From Arthrobacter psychrolactophilus (GTDB lineage Bacteria > Actinomycetota > Actinomycetes > Actinomycetales > Micrococcaceae), in contig NZ_QJVC01000004.1 in assembly GCF_003219795.1 (NCBI RefSeq), positions 62,001-126,000 of the forward strand: a stretch of 64,000 nucleotides of DNA, read 5' to 3'. The position numbers and the translations under genes are program-made. Each line of letters opens with the position of its first letter. The first letter of the stretch is position 1. This document shows, piece after piece, positions 44,295 to 53,570 of the stretch. The notes under the pieces are model-generated. The model was given only the letters and a program-made list of their open reading frames with translations, was not told the origin of the DNA and searched no databases.

Positions 44295-45344
44295 TTATGC
44301 GGTGGCCGGTTCCCAGCCGATCGCGGGGGCGATGTGCTCGGCGATATTGGCCAGCATCTTGGTGTTGTACGCGACGCCGAGCTGATTCGGGACCGTGAGC
44401 ATGAGGGTGTCCGCAGCCTGCACGGCAGCATCGTTGGCCAGATCCCGGGCAATATCGGCTGGGTCTCCCATGTAGCTCTTGCCGAAGCGCGAGAGCAGAC
44501 CGTCGATCATACCTACCTGATCCTTGCCATCTACCTGGGCGCGCAGGCCAAAGTACCTACGGTCGGTGTCGTCCACGACCGGGATGATGCTGCGGCTGAC
44601 CGAAACCCGGGGTGTGAAGCCGTGACCTGCCGCGGCCCACTCGCCGCGGAACAACTGGATTTGCTCGGCCTGGAGCTGATCGAACGGCACGCCCGTGTCC
44701 TCCGTCAGCAACGTTGAGCTCATGAGGTTCATGCCCTGCCGCGCGGCCCAAACTGCGGTGGCACGGGAGCCCGCACCCCACCAAATACGTTCCGACAGGC
44801 CCGGAGCCTGCGGTTCAATGCGGAGCAGCCGCTCCCCACCCATGTATGCATGTTCGCCGGGTTCGGCCACCCCGGCACCGGAAATCGCGTGCCGGAATGT
44901 CGCTGTGTGGCGGCGGGCCATGTCTGCCCCGGTTTCGCCGTCGAGCGGGTGATAGCCAAAATCTGCGGCACCATTGGCTGCGGGCTCGGGTGAACCACGG
45001 CTCACACCGATCTGTAGCCGACCGTCGGCAATGAGGTCAGTGGCCGCCGCCTGCTCCGCCATATATAGGGGGTTTTCGTAGCGCATATCGATCACGCCCG
45101 TGCCGATCTCGATCCGGCTGGTACGCGCCGCAATCGCGGCCATGAGCGGGAACGGCGCTGCCTGTTGCCGGGCAAAGTGGTGAACACGGAAGAACGCGCC
45201 GTCGATCCCCAACTCCTCCGCGGCCACCGAGAGATCGATGGCCTGATGCAGGGCGTCGGCGGCCGTGTTGGTTTGCGAACCACGGCCGGTCCCGTAGTGG
45301 CCAAAGGAGAGGAATCCAATACGTTTCTTAAAGTGTGTTTCCAT
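44295..45344 (-). CDS. LLM class flavin-dependent oxidoreductase
   Basis: A 349-aa luciferase-like (bacterial luciferase fold) oxidoreductase using FMN or F420. Typical segments are 'RIGFLSFGHYG' at the start, 'EELGIDGAFFRVHHFARQ', 'GVIDMRYENPLYMAEQAAA', 'LQIGVSRGSPEP' and 'ERIWWGAGSRATA'. The ATG at 45344 is chosen over a GTG at 45353. Neither has a Shine-Dalgarno sequence, and a strong hairpin ends 13 nt upstream, so how it is expressed is unclear. Substrate unknown. Confidence 0.9.
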   Translation of the reverse strand: METHFKKRIGFLSFGHYGTGRGSQTNTAADALHQAIDLSVAAEELGIDGAFFRVHHFARQQAAPFPLMAAIAARTSRIEIGTGVIDMRYENPLYMAEQAAATDLIADGRLQIGVSRGSPEPAANGAADFGYHPLDGETGADMARRHTATFRHAISGAGVAEPGEHAYMGGERLLRIEPQAPGLSERIWWGAGSRATAVWAARQGMNLMSSTLLTEDTGVPFDQLQAEQIQLFRGEWAAAGHGFTPRVSVSRSIIPVVDDTDRRYFGLRAQVDGKDQVGMIDGLLSRFGKSYMGDPADIARDLANDAAVQAADTLMLTVPNQLGVAYNTKMLANIAEHIAPAIGWEPATA

Positions 45345-45357
45345 ACTCGGCACAACA

Positions 45358-45410
45358 CACAGCGGCGGCCAGCTATTCCATGCGTATGCATGTAGCTGGC
45401 CGCCGCTGTG
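45358..45410 (-). terminator. 18-bp hairpin between the 47-aa gene and the LLM gene
   Basis: Perfect arms CACAGCGGCGGCCAGCTA (45358-45375) and complement (45393-45410) around a 17-nt loop. It starts 9 nt after the stop of the 47-aa gene and ends 13 nt before the LLM start. No U-run on the minus strand. Confidence 0.7.
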
Positions 45411-45419
45411 CCGCAGGCG

Positions 45420-45563
45420 CTAACGCTTCTTCGTCATGTGGGCGACGGGATCGGCTGATTCATCGGCTGCGCCGCGCGCCTTCTTCAGTGCACGTTTAGC
45501 CTTGATGGCGTGGCCCTTGTCCACCTTTTTATGTTCGTGGTGGTGTGGTTGTTTGTCAGGCAT
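45420..45563 (-). CDS. small basic His/Lys-rich protein, 47 aa
   Basis: A short gene with an AAGGAG 7 nt before its ATG at 45563. The product begins MPDKQPHHHEHKK and continues with Lys- and Arg-rich helical sequence to 'HMTKKR'. The histidine cluster at 7-11 could bind a metal. I do not recognise a family. It lies 87 nt downstream of the ABC exporter operon on the same strand, so it may be read as its last gene, and it is followed by an 18-bp hairpin. The good ribosome-binding site and codon use support it being real. Confidence 0.65.
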   Translation of the reverse strand: MPDKQPHHHEHKKVDKGHAIKAKRALKKARGAADESADPVAHMTKKR

Positions 45564-45650
45564 GGTGAACTCCTTGTCATTCCAACGCTTCCCCTCCTTT
45601 TGAACGGTACGCGCTTTTCCAGCCAGCCAACAGGGTGGCGCCGCGCAGGA

Positions 45651-47396
45651 TTAGGCGTCCTGCCGCCATGAATTCCACAGTGCCGCGTAGGAACCGTTTT
45701 GCGCCAAGAGTTCATCGTGCGAGCCCAGCTCCGAAATGCGCCCCTTCTCCACGACGGCGACCCGATCGGCGTCGTGCGCGGTGTGCAGACGATGCGCAAT
45801 CGCGATCACCGTCCGCCCTTCGAGCACCGCGCTGAGCGAAAACTCCAGATCGCGGGCAGCCTGCGGATCGATCAACGAGGTGGCCTCGTCCAACACGAGC
45901 GTGTGCGGATCCGCCAACACGAGGCGTGCCAGCGCCAACTCCTGAGCCTGGGCCGGAGTGAGGGTGTGCGAACCGGATCCCACCTCAGTAGCCAAGCCAT
46001 TGGGAAGGGCCCGCACCCAAGCCAAGGATCCGACGTCGGACAGGGCCTTTTCAATCTCCGCGTCACTTGCGTGGGCCTTGCCGAGGCGGACGTTATCGGC
46101 CAAGGTCCCCACGAAGACGTGGTGCTCCTGCGTCACGAGGGCGACCTCGCCGCGCAGCTCATCTAGGGGCCGATCCACGAGCGGCACCCCACCCACCGTC
46201 ACAGAACCCGAGGTGGGTCCGTGAATGCCGGCTAGGAGTCGGCCCAGCGTGGACTTGCCCGCACCGGAGGGGCCCACCATGGCCAGGCGCTCCCCCGGCC
46301 GCAGCGTGAGGTCGATCCCGTGCAGGACATCGTGCCCGGGGCGGTAGGCATACCGGGCCTGATCCACCACGAGCAGCTCGCCGTCAGGCACGGCATCGGT
46401 GGCGGTGCGGTCCGTCTGGACGTCGCGAATACCCACGATGCGGGCCAGCGAGGAGGCACCCACCTGGATCTCGTCGATCCACATGATGAGCGTGTCCACG
46501 GGGTCGATCAGCTGCATGGCGTACAGCGCAACCGTGGCCACCATGCCGGTGGTGACCAGATCCTGCGAGGAGAGCCAGCCTCCCCACAACAACACGCCCG
46601 CCACGGGGAGCCAGAAGGACAGCTCGGCCACAGGGAACAGCACCGTACGCAGACCCAGCGTGTACTTTTCCTTCTCAAAACAATTGCGCAGCGCGTTATC
46701 AATCCGCCGGCGCCTGATCGGGCCAAGGCTGAGCGCATCGACGGTGCGGGCACCCTCGATGGTCTCGGTGATGGCGCCGTTGAGCCCCGCGTAGCTCTCC
46801 CGCTCGGCCAAATAACCAGGCGTGGCGCGCTTGAGATACCAGCGCGTGACCGGGACCAGCATGGGCACGCCGATGAGCAAGGCGACGGCGACCAGCGGGC
46901 TCGTCAGCACGGCCGCGGCCACGGTCAGCGCAATGGTCGCGACGGAGACGAGCACCTGCGGCACACCAAAACGGACCGTGTGCGAAACCGCGTCCACGTC
47001 ATTGGTTGTGCGCGACACCAGGTCACCCGTCCCGGCCTTTTCCACGGTTGAGAGCGGCAGCGAGGTGACCTGCTCCATGAATTCCTCGCGCAGCTGGGCA
47101 AAGACCTTTTCGCCCAACACCATGCCCTTGCGTCGCGCCCAACGAGCCAGCAGCGTCTGAATAATCACGAACGCGGCAAGACTCAGCGCAACGATCGCCA
47201 CGAATCCGGCCGTGGTGCCCTTGCTGATGGCATCCACGAGTCGCCCCAGCAAAAACGGTCCCGCCAGGCCCGCCACGGCGGAAATAACGTACAGCCCCAC
47301 CACGCCCGCGAGCGGCTTTTTGTGCATGCGCAGGAGCCGCAGCCCCTCGGCCTTGACCTGCGCGGAATTCGCGACGGGCAGCTTGTTGTCAGCCAT
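45651..47396 (-). CDS. ABC exporter half with intact Walker A, degenerate signature
   Basis: A 581-aa exporter half: six membrane segments (to about 310) and a nucleotide-binding domain. Walker A 'GPSGAGKS' (375-382), Walker B 'LVLDEATS' with catalytic Glu504, and switch His535 in 'AIAHRLHT' are intact. The signature motif, however, reads LTPAQ (479-483) instead of LSGGQ. It is encoded immediately after the partner (start and stop share one base, TAATG), so the two form a heterodimer. Substrate unknown; multidrug or lipid export is typical of the family. Confidence 0.9.
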   Translation of the reverse strand: MADNKLPVANSAQVKAEGLRLLRMHKKPLAGVVGLYVISAVAGLAGPFLLGRLVDAISKGTTAGFVAIVALSLAAFVIIQTLLARWARRKGMVLGEKVFAQLREEFMEQVTSLPLSTVEKAGTGDLVSRTTNDVDAVSHTVRFGVPQVLVSVATIALTVAAAVLTSPLVAVALLIGVPMLVPVTRWYLKRATPGYLAERESYAGLNGAITETIEGARTVDALSLGPIRRRRIDNALRNCFEKEKYTLGLRTVLFPVAELSFWLPVAGVLLWGGWLSSQDLVTTGMVATVALYAMQLIDPVDTLIMWIDEIQVGASSLARIVGIRDVQTDRTATDAVPDGELLVVDQARYAYRPGHDVLHGIDLTLRPGERLAMVGPSGAGKSTLGRLLAGIHGPTSGSVTVGGVPLVDRPLDELRGEVALVTQEHHVFVGTLADNVRLGKAHASDAEIEKALSDVGSLAWVRALPNGLATEVGSGSHTLTPAQAQELALARLVLADPHTLVLDEATSLIDPQAARDLEFSLSAVLEGRTVIAIAHRLHTAHDADRVAVVEKGRISELGSHDELLAQNGSYAALWNSWRQDA

Positions 47397-49213
47397 TACT
47401 TCTCCCCTCCGGGTGTGGTGTTGTCCTGTGAAAGTTCGACGGCGGGACGTGTGTCAGTGCCGCCACTCACCGCTGCGCCGTGGCCGTCCATGCCTTCGCC
47501 GCGAAGCACCACCTTGCGGTAGGCCGGCACCGTGTCGAGCAGGTGACGGTGCGTACCCTGAGCTTGCACCTTGCCGTCCTGCAAAAATGCCACGGTGTCC
47601 ATGGCCGCCAACAAGAGCGGGCTGGCCGTGACCACCACGGTGCTGTGCCCCGGTGTGCTTCTGGTGCGGCGCAGTGCTGTCGCGATCCGTGATTCCGTGT
47701 GTGCGTCAACGGCGCTCGTGGGCTCGATCAAGACCAAGACCTCGGCGTCCATCAAGACGGCGCGGGCCAGTGTCAGGCGTTGCCGCTGACCTCCCGAGAA
47801 GCCGCGACCCTTCTCCGTTACCTCGTCATTGAGACCATCCTCGAGGCCGTCAAACACATCATCGGCGCTCGCCACATCGATGGCCGCCATGATCTGTTCG
47901 TCGCTGTGGTCCCCGGACGGGTCTAACTCTTCGCGCAAGGTGCCGGTGAACAATTGCGGCTCCGCATCGGAGACCACAATGCGTGAGCGGACCTCGCGCA
48001 GCGGCATGAGGTGCAGGGCATCCTCGCCCCACGTCACCTGCGCCTCGCGGAGCACAGCATCCTCGAAACGACCCAAACGTCGGGCCAGATCTGCCGAGTG
48101 GGCAGGATCACCCGACACGATGGCACTCAACCGTCCCGGGGTGATGACCACACCCGTGACCTCGTCAAGCAAAGCGCTAGGCGAGGTGGGCGAGGAAACT
48201 GTTGTGTCGACGTCGTGCACGGCAGAAGGTGTGGACAAGACATCGATGATGCGTTTGGCACCTACCTGGGCGCGGATGAAGCGTGACACGGCGTCGGCCG
48301 AGGTCCGGATGGGTGAGACCAGGAAGACTGCGTAGCCATACAGGGCCACCAGCTGGCCGGCCTCAATTTGTCCGGACACGGCCTGCATGGCGCCGATCCA
48401 GGTGAATGCGACGCTGAAAACACCCACGACAAAGACCTGCGCGGCGTCCAGATCGGCCAGAGAATAGGCCACCTTGTTGCCGGCGAGCTGCGTTGCCCGT
48501 GACCGTTCTCGGTACCTCTCAACGAAGATATGCTCGCCGCCGATGCCACGCAGAACACGCAGTCCGGCCACGGTGTCGGCGCCAAGAGCCGTCATTTGTC
48601 CCGAGGCCTCGCGTTGATCCTTTTGGCGGCGTTGCAGCGGACGGATCACAAACAGCATGCCGGCGCCACACAGGGGCACGCCGATCAAGACGACGAGGCC
48701 CAGTTGCCACGAAGTTTGGAAGACCAGGTAGGAGACGAGTAGATAACCAATGACCGAGCCAGCTAGGCGGGCTGCCACGTCAAAGATTTCCCCGATGCGC
48801 ATGGAGTCGGAGGCCGTTGTCGAGACGACCTCGCCGGTGGAGAACTTCTGCGGCAGGGCATCGCCGCTCCTGGTCACCTTATGACCCACCACCTGGGAGG
48901 ACCGGTAAGCGGCCTGCAGCCAGTTGCTGACCGCGGCGCGGTGGCGCAGGGTGGCCGAGATCGATTGCACCACGGTCAGTCCGATGAGCAGACCCACCCA
49001 GAGTGACAAGGTGGCGAAGTCGCCCGGCAAAATGCCGAGGTCGATCGCCTGTCCCAAAATGTACGGGGTGAGTGCCTGGCACACGGTCCAGATACTGCCG
49101 TACATGATGCCGAGGAGGAGCGTGCCGCGCTGAGCGCCAGCGAGCCAGAGAAGATAGCGATTGGGTGAACGGAGATCTGGTTTTCCAGCATTTTTATAGG
49201 GAAAAGAGCGCAC
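47396..49213 (-). CDS. ABC exporter half lacking Walker A
   Basis: A 605-aa exporter half with six membrane segments and a nucleotide-binding domain in which the Walker A P-loop is missing: the expected place reads 'SGDPAHSADLARRLG' (368-382). Walker B has Ile496 instead of Asp ('VLVLIEPTSAVD', Glu497 kept), and the switch His is replaced in 'VVVTASPLLLA'. The signature 'GFSGGQRQRL' (471-480) is intact. The two halves complement each other, leaving one working ATP site. It is first of the operon, with a 214-bp gap upstream. Confidence 0.9.
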   Translation of the reverse strand: MRSFPYKNAGKPDLRSPNRYLLWLAGAQRGTLLLGIMYGSIWTVCQALTPYILGQAIDLGILPGDFATLSLWVGLLIGLTVVQSISATLRHRAAVSNWLQAAYRSSQVVGHKVTRSGDALPQKFSTGEVVSTTASDSMRIGEIFDVAARLAGSVIGYLLVSYLVFQTSWQLGLVVLIGVPLCGAGMLFVIRPLQRRQKDQREASGQMTALGADTVAGLRVLRGIGGEHIFVERYRERSRATQLAGNKVAYSLADLDAAQVFVVGVFSVAFTWIGAMQAVSGQIEAGQLVALYGYAVFLVSPIRTSADAVSRFIRAQVGAKRIIDVLSTPSAVHDVDTTVSSPTSPSALLDEVTGVVITPGRLSAIVSGDPAHSADLARRLGRFEDAVLREAQVTWGEDALHLMPLREVRSRIVVSDAEPQLFTGTLREELDPSGDHSDEQIMAAIDVASADDVFDGLEDGLNDEVTEKGRGFSGGQRQRLTLARAVLMDAEVLVLIEPTSAVDAHTESRIATALRRTRSTPGHSTVVVTASPLLLAAMDTVAFLQDGKVQAQGTHRHLLDTVPAYRKVVLRGEGMDGHGAAVSGGTDTRPAVELSQDNTTPGGEK

Positions 49214-49427
49214 TACAGCCTTCTTGATTATGTGTGGATTGGCCGGCGAATGTGGCGCGATCCGGCAAGCTGCCTTCGAGGCAGAGCGATCGGCGCGGGG
49301 CGGGGGCTGCGTTATCTATCTCACAATTACTCACTCTAACGCACATAACGGAAAGCTTCCAGTGCAAATCACCCACGCCTTTACTTGCTCGGCTAAGATC
49401 GCCGAATAGGCACAATCAGGGGGCATC

Positions 49428-50627
49428 GTGAGCGGACTCGTCGAACACAATATGGTTGCGGTCGCCGAGTTTCATCGGGAAAAGCGCAGCCAACATCGCC
49501 AGATTTTGACCTTGCTTTTTCTCGGATTACTCATGTGTCTGCTCATCCTGCAGGTGCACCACCCTGCCAATACGGCCATGGTCGTTTCCTTCTCAGACCT
49601 CAACGTGGTGTGGGCCCGCTTCACCGAACGGATACTCGCGCCATTTACCAATCCCGGACTCTTTGCTTTTGGTCTCGACGCCTTGGGCTGGATCATCGGC
49701 GCCACCGCCACGATCCTGGTGGCGTTAGTGTTCAGTGGCAGGAACCCGTTGGGTATGGCCAATCAGGCTCAGGTCATGGCGTTGGATGAGCTGTTGGAGC
49801 TATTGACCTTGCTGGTGGGGATCGCGGCGGCCGCCACGATGTGGATGGCGCTGCACAATGTGTTTTTCTTGCCGGTTGATCCCGATTCCGGCCCCAAGTT
49901 CTTCCTTGCCCTGTTGTGTTTGATGTTGGTTATTTTCTCCGTCGTACGGCAACGAGATGCGGCTGTGCAACGTGAGGTGGACGAATTTCACCTCACCGCG
50001 GCCATGCGTCTGCACACCTATCGGTGGGAGCATATGTGGGGTATTTCAAGTCAAAACACTATCGACGTCGAGCCTCGCAAGACGGTGGATTTACTGCTGT
50101 GGTGGGCAGGGAGCGGGGCTGTCTTCACCGTGATCCCCTTAGCTCTGCGTAGCGGGTTCTCCCCGCTCGTAGTCGTGGCTTCGACTGTGGCGCTGGTACT
50201 TTTGGGCGTTGCCACGGCGGCTCTGGTGGCCGTAGCCGTGTCGCTGTATCGCAGTAACCCTCGGCCGGGCGTTGGCCTAGCTTATGCCCTGGTGCTCCTC
50301 GTCGTCGTGGCTCTGGCTGTCGTGTGTCCGCTGACCATCGCGGCCCTGCAAAATGAGCGGGTGTTCCACTCGCTTCTCGGCTATTTCTTATGGTTGGCAC
50401 CCTCAGTACTCCTGATTTTCCGCAAGCCGCAGGCCGCCCATATGACACCGCTGGGCTACAAGATGGCTGCCCGCCCCAAGAACAAGGCGGTCCATGCGCT
50501 GATCGCCTGCTTCGACGGTCCCCGTGAAGGTGCTTATTGGACCGAACTCCTTGTGGAGGTGCGCCGCCAGTCGCGGTACGCCACAAAGCTCGCGCGCCTC
50601 GAAGCCGAACAGATCTCCGACGCCTAG
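49428..50627 (+). CDS. hypothetical polytopic membrane protein
   Basis: A 399-aa protein not recognised. About eight hydrophobic segments are visible, the first at about 26-43 ('ILTLLFLGLLMCLLILQV'), two around 85-150, another at 165-177, and four in the second half. The central hydrophilic part (about 178-225) has a mixed-charge helix 'QRDAAVQREVDEFHL'. The C-terminal 60 residues are cytoplasmic and basic. It starts with GTG after a G-rich stretch. It is monocistronic, between the exporter operon and small membrane protein genes. Confidence 0.68.
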   Translation: MSGLVEHNMVAVAEFHREKRSQHRQILTLLFLGLLMCLLILQVHHPANTAMVVSFSDLNVVWARFTERILAPFTNPGLFAFGLDALGWIIGATATILVALVFSGRNPLGMANQAQVMALDELLELLTLLVGIAAAATMWMALHNVFFLPVDPDSGPKFFLALLCLMLVIFSVVRQRDAAVQREVDEFHLTAAMRLHTYRWEHMWGISSQNTIDVEPRKTVDLLLWWAGSGAVFTVIPLALRSGFSPLVVVASTVALVLLGVATAALVAVAVSLYRSNPRPGVGLAYALVLLVVVALAVVCPLTIAALQNERVFHSLLGYFLWLAPSVLLIFRKPQAAHMTPLGYKMAARPKNKAVHALIACFDGPREGAYWTELLVEVRRQSRYATKLARLEAEQISDA

Positions 50628-50692
50628 CGCCCCGAAATTCGTCCCTTTCCCGCCGAGGTAGCCAGCACGGAGGACCGACGTTCAGCCACGAA

Positions 50693-50881
50693 TTATGGGC
50701 CGTAACGGCCTTTTCCACGATCAATATTCTTACGTGCTTCCCTGATTGCTTGGGCAACATCGGGGCTTTGCGGCTCGATGTCGTTGGCACTCTTGTCATA
50801 GCTTCGGAAGGAACGGAACACGACAGGCAGCAGGCAAAGGATGACTATCCCCGCGATAATCAAGATTGAGACGATGTCCAT
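50693..50881 (-). CDS. small single-span membrane protein, 62 aa
   Basis: One hydrophobic segment (about 4-22, 'VSILIIAGIVILCLLPVVF') followed by a polar, charged tail 'AIREARKNIDRGKGRYGP'. A strong AAGGAAGGA precedes the ATG, which supports a real gene. It lies 48 nt after the 167-aa membrane protein gene on the same strand, probably one operon. Function unknown. Confidence 0.65.
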   Translation of the reverse strand: MDIVSILIIAGIVILCLLPVVFRSFRSYDKSANDIEPQSPDVAQAIREARKNIDRGKGRYGP

Positions 50882-50929
50882 TGTTGTCCTTCCTTAGTGT
50901 TCTAGCGTCGAGTGCATCCACCCGAGGCT

Positions 50930-51433
50930 CTACCCCAGAGGGGTCATCTTCGCTCGAGGAAAAGCCACGATGTAAATGCAGACCGCTGCGATGAAGGTCA
51001 ACAGGAAGCCCAGCATTCCCATGCCCACCGAAATGCTCGAATCCGAACCCGTAGTGTCGCCCACGGTGCTCAGAATCGTGGCCACGGCAAAGCCAATCAG
51101 GCCATATCCCAAGGACATGATCCCCACGGCAATCGACTTCTCGGTCTGAAACCAGTGGTCATCTTTGAAGAATTCTTTTGTGGTAGCCCCGCCTATCGCG
51201 AACACCACCGCGGCGATGCCGCAGGCAATCGCGATTAAGAGTCCACCCGAGCCGGAGCCCACACCGTCAGGGCCTACGTGAATGGGAATGTTCTCCGGCA
51301 TCAAGGGACGCACTATTAAGAACAAGATTCCGAGCAGAATGATCGAAACGATCGGTGCCACGAGCAGCAAAGGAACAACTCGGCTCGTCACCGCCGTTTG
51401 TTTTGCGCCGGATACCCCGGAAATGCCTGTCAA
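50930..51433 (-). CDS. hypothetical membrane protein (DUF1648-like)
   Basis: A 167-aa protein with three to four membrane segments. The motif 'MPENIPIHVGPDGVGSG' (45-61) resembles the DUF1648 'P..i..Hf...G.' pattern, which precedes hydrophobic segments in SdpI-like proteins. Other parts are 'AIACGIAAVVFAIGG' and a C-terminal span 'GFLLTFIAAVCIYIVAF'. SdpI members can be immunity proteins against a killing peptide, but no such peptide gene is seen. It is probably co-transcribed with the 62-aa gene downstream. Confidence 0.55.
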   Translation of the reverse strand: MTGISGVSGAKQTAVTSRVVPLLLVAPIVSIILLGILFLIVRPLMPENIPIHVGPDGVGSGSGGLLIAIACGIAAVVFAIGGATTKEFFKDDHWFQTEKSIAVGIMSLGYGLIGFAVATILSTVGDTTGSDSSISVGMGMLGFLLTFIAAVCIYIVAFPRAKMTPLG

Positions 51434-51515
51434 AACTACCCCCTAGTTTCGCGCACCCTCACCCGTGGGCGCTTTGTCCTGCAATTCAGCATGGCTCATA
51501 ACCGTGCACCAATGC

Positions 51516-51553
51516 CAACGGGCTGTGCAGAAAGTCCCCTGCACAGCCCGTTG
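51516..51553. terminator. intrinsic terminator of the second sugar locus
   Basis: A perfect 15-bp stem CAACGGGCTGTGCAG (51516-51530 and 51539-51553), 8-nt loop, 19 nt after the stop of the Gfo/Idh/MocA gene on the minus strand. Confidence 0.8.
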
Positions 51554-51572
51554 TTCGTCATTACCTAAGTTC

Positions 51573-52718
51573 TTAAGAACTCACAGCATCGGCAAGGCCC
51601 GAGTAGTTCCCCAAAGGCGAGCCCCATCCAGACAAAACTGCCTTGACGTCGTCGTTCTTTTCATTATGCAAAGCCTGCGCATACGCGGCCGTGAGGACAT
51701 CGTCGATCCGAACTCGTTGACCCGTCTCGGCCGACAGCACCGCGGCCTCCACCATGGCGAGGGAGTGCACATTGGAGTGAATCTGACCGTCGGGAACCAC
51801 TCCCGTGCGGACCGCCGAGGCGAACTCTGCCAGCGAGCCAGCAATCTGCTCCGGCCCGGCAGAGGCCTCAGGCACCGACAACGACTGACCGGTTGCATCG
51901 TTGGCGTCGACGAGCGGCGCCTGTTCGCCATCCCAGGTCGCGGTACCGTGCGCGCCATTGACACGCCACTGGCCATTCCAGGAGGTCTCTTGCCCGTCGG
52001 CGCACCAGGAACCTGAGTACACATAGCGAAGGCCGCTGGAGAACTCGAAAATGGCGGTAGCTGCGGCGTCGGCCTGGTACCAGCTCCAGCTCGGGTTGAA
52101 CTCCTCGCAATAGACGCTGACCGGATTCTGGCCCGTGAGGTAACGGACGGCGTCGAAGGGGTGAATGGCCATGTCGACGAGCAAGACATGGTCCATCTCC
52201 TCACGGAAACCGCCAAAGTGCGGCGCCTTGAAGAACTCGGTCGTGATGACGCCGATGTCGCCCAATTCGCCGGTGACAGCTTTGAGTTGCGCCAAAGAAT
52301 TGAAGTAGCGGCGTGACTGGCTGATCATCAGCAGCTGGCCGCTAGCCTCCGAACTGGCGGCCAGAGAGAGTGCCTGGGCGACCGTCGGTGCCGCGGGCTT
52401 CTCGCACAGCACCGGCAATCCCGCGAACAAGGCCTCGACGTTGACGGGATGGTGGGCCACCGGAACCGTCACATTGACGACCGCGTGGGCTCCGGTAGCG
52501 GCAGCAATGTCGCTGACGCTGGTCCCCACGAGAACACCCTCGAGACCCTTGTCCGCGAGCGCTTCATGTGCCGTCTCTTGATTCAAATCAACCAGACCAA
52601 CGAGCTCTACGTCCGGGTTGGCCGTGATCGCGTCGATCCAGGCCTTGCCCATGCCGCCGGCGCCTACCTGAACGAGGCGCAGCGGGCCGGGTGTGTCGAT
52701 TGTGGCGAAGGTGCTCAA
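51573..52718 (-). CDS. Gfo/Idh/MocA-family oxidoreductase, TTG start
   Basis: A 381-aa NAD(P)-dependent sugar oxidoreductase with '[15 protein letters not shown]' and '[13 protein letters not shown]'. A TTG at 52718 is the best start: it overlaps the stop of the ThuA gene (TTGA) and has AAGGAG 10 nt upstream, while the longer frame runs back through ThuA in another frame. In ThuA/ThuB systems such an enzyme makes or uses 3-keto sugars. It is the last gene of the operon, followed by the terminator at 51516. Confidence 0.88.
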   Translation of the reverse strand: MSTFATIDTPGPLRLVQVGAGGMGKAWIDAITANPDVELVGLVDLNQETAHEALADKGLEGVLVGTSVSDIAAATGAHAVVNVTVPVAHHPVNVEALFAGLPVLCEKPAAPTVAQALSLAASSEASGQLLMISQSRRYFNSLAQLKAVTGELGDIGVITTEFFKAPHFGGFREEMDHVLLVDMAIHPFDAVRYLTGQNPVSVYCEEFNPSWSWYQADAAATAIFEFSSGLRYVYSGSWCADGQETSWNGQWRVNGAHGTATWDGEQAPLVDANDATGQSLSVPEASAGPEQIAGSLAEFASAVRTGVVPDGQIHSNVHSLAMVEAAVLSAETGQRVRIDDVLTAAYAQALHNEKNDDVKAVLSGWGSPLGNYSGLADAVSS

Positions 52719-53503
52719 TTGGAGATCGCTCCTTGGTAGCCGTGGCCGTTGTAAAAGTCTTCGGTCTCGTAGCGCAGCAAGACGGGCGCGGCGCGTTCCG
52801 GGCGAAGCGTCTTGGCCCACTGGACACCGTTGGCGATGACCTTGCGGACTTCCTTCTGGTGGTAGACCGGGTAATCCTGATCGCCCGGGCTGAAGAAGAA
52901 GATTTTGCCGAAGCCACGACGGTAGGTCATGCCGCTCCGGAACACTTCGCCGCCCGTGAAGGTGGACAGGAAGATCAGTTCATCCGGGGCGGGAACATCG
53001 AAGTACTCGCCGTACATTTCCTGTGCGGGGATGATGAACGGGTGCGGGATGCCCTGCGCGATGGGGTGCGTGGGGTCAACGGTCCACACGAGTTCGCGGT
53101 CTTGTTCCGAACGCCAGCGCAGCGTGCAAGAGGTGCCCATGAGCTTGCCGAAGATCTTGGACCAGTGGCCCGAGTGCAAGACCAGCAGACCCATGCCCGC
53201 TAGGACGTGCTTGTGCACGCGCTCAACGACCTCGTCGGACACTTCGTCGTGGGCGGCGTGGCCCCACCAGACGAGGACGTCGGTTGCGGCGAGCACTTCC
53301 TCGGTCAAACCGTGCTCGGGGTCATCAAGGGTCACGGTCGTCACCTGAACGTCGGAGCCCAGGTTCTCTTCGATGCCTTCCTTGATGGTGGTGTGCATGC
53401 CGTTGGGGTAGATATCCCGGACGGACTGTTCAACTTGTTCATGCCGATTTTCGCCCCAGACAACGACGTTGATGGGGGTTTCAGTGTTGGTAATTCCAGA
53501 CAT
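52715..53503 (-). CDS. ThuA domain protein
   Basis: A 262-aa class I glutamine-amidotransferase-like fold protein of the ThuA type, known from trehalose utilisation. Recognisable are '[20 protein letters not shown]', '[16 protein letters not shown]' and '[16 protein letters not shown]'. ThuA and ThuB in rhizobia handle trehalose and related disaccharides as 3-keto derivatives. Its stop overlaps the start of the oxidoreductase by 4 nt. It begins 67 nt downstream of the permease genes, so is part of the importer operon. Confidence 0.9.
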   Translation of the reverse strand: MSGITNTETPINVVVWGENRHEQVEQSVRDIYPNGMHTTIKEGIEENLGSDVQVTTVTLDDPEHGLTEEVLAATDVLVWWGHAAHDEVSDEVVERVHKHVLAGMGLLVLHSGHWSKIFGKLMGTSCTLRWRSEQDRELVWTVDPTHPIAQGIPHPFIIPAQEMYGEYFDVPAPDELIFLSTFTGGEVFRSGMTYRRGFGKIFFFSPGDQDYPVYHQKEVRKVIANGVQWAKTLRPERAAPVLLRYETEDFYNGHGYQGAISN

Positions 53504-53570
53504 TGTTTTCGCTTTCTATAAAAGACTGTGCGTGATTTGGGGCTTAGCCCAGCGGGTGGATGGTGCTCAA

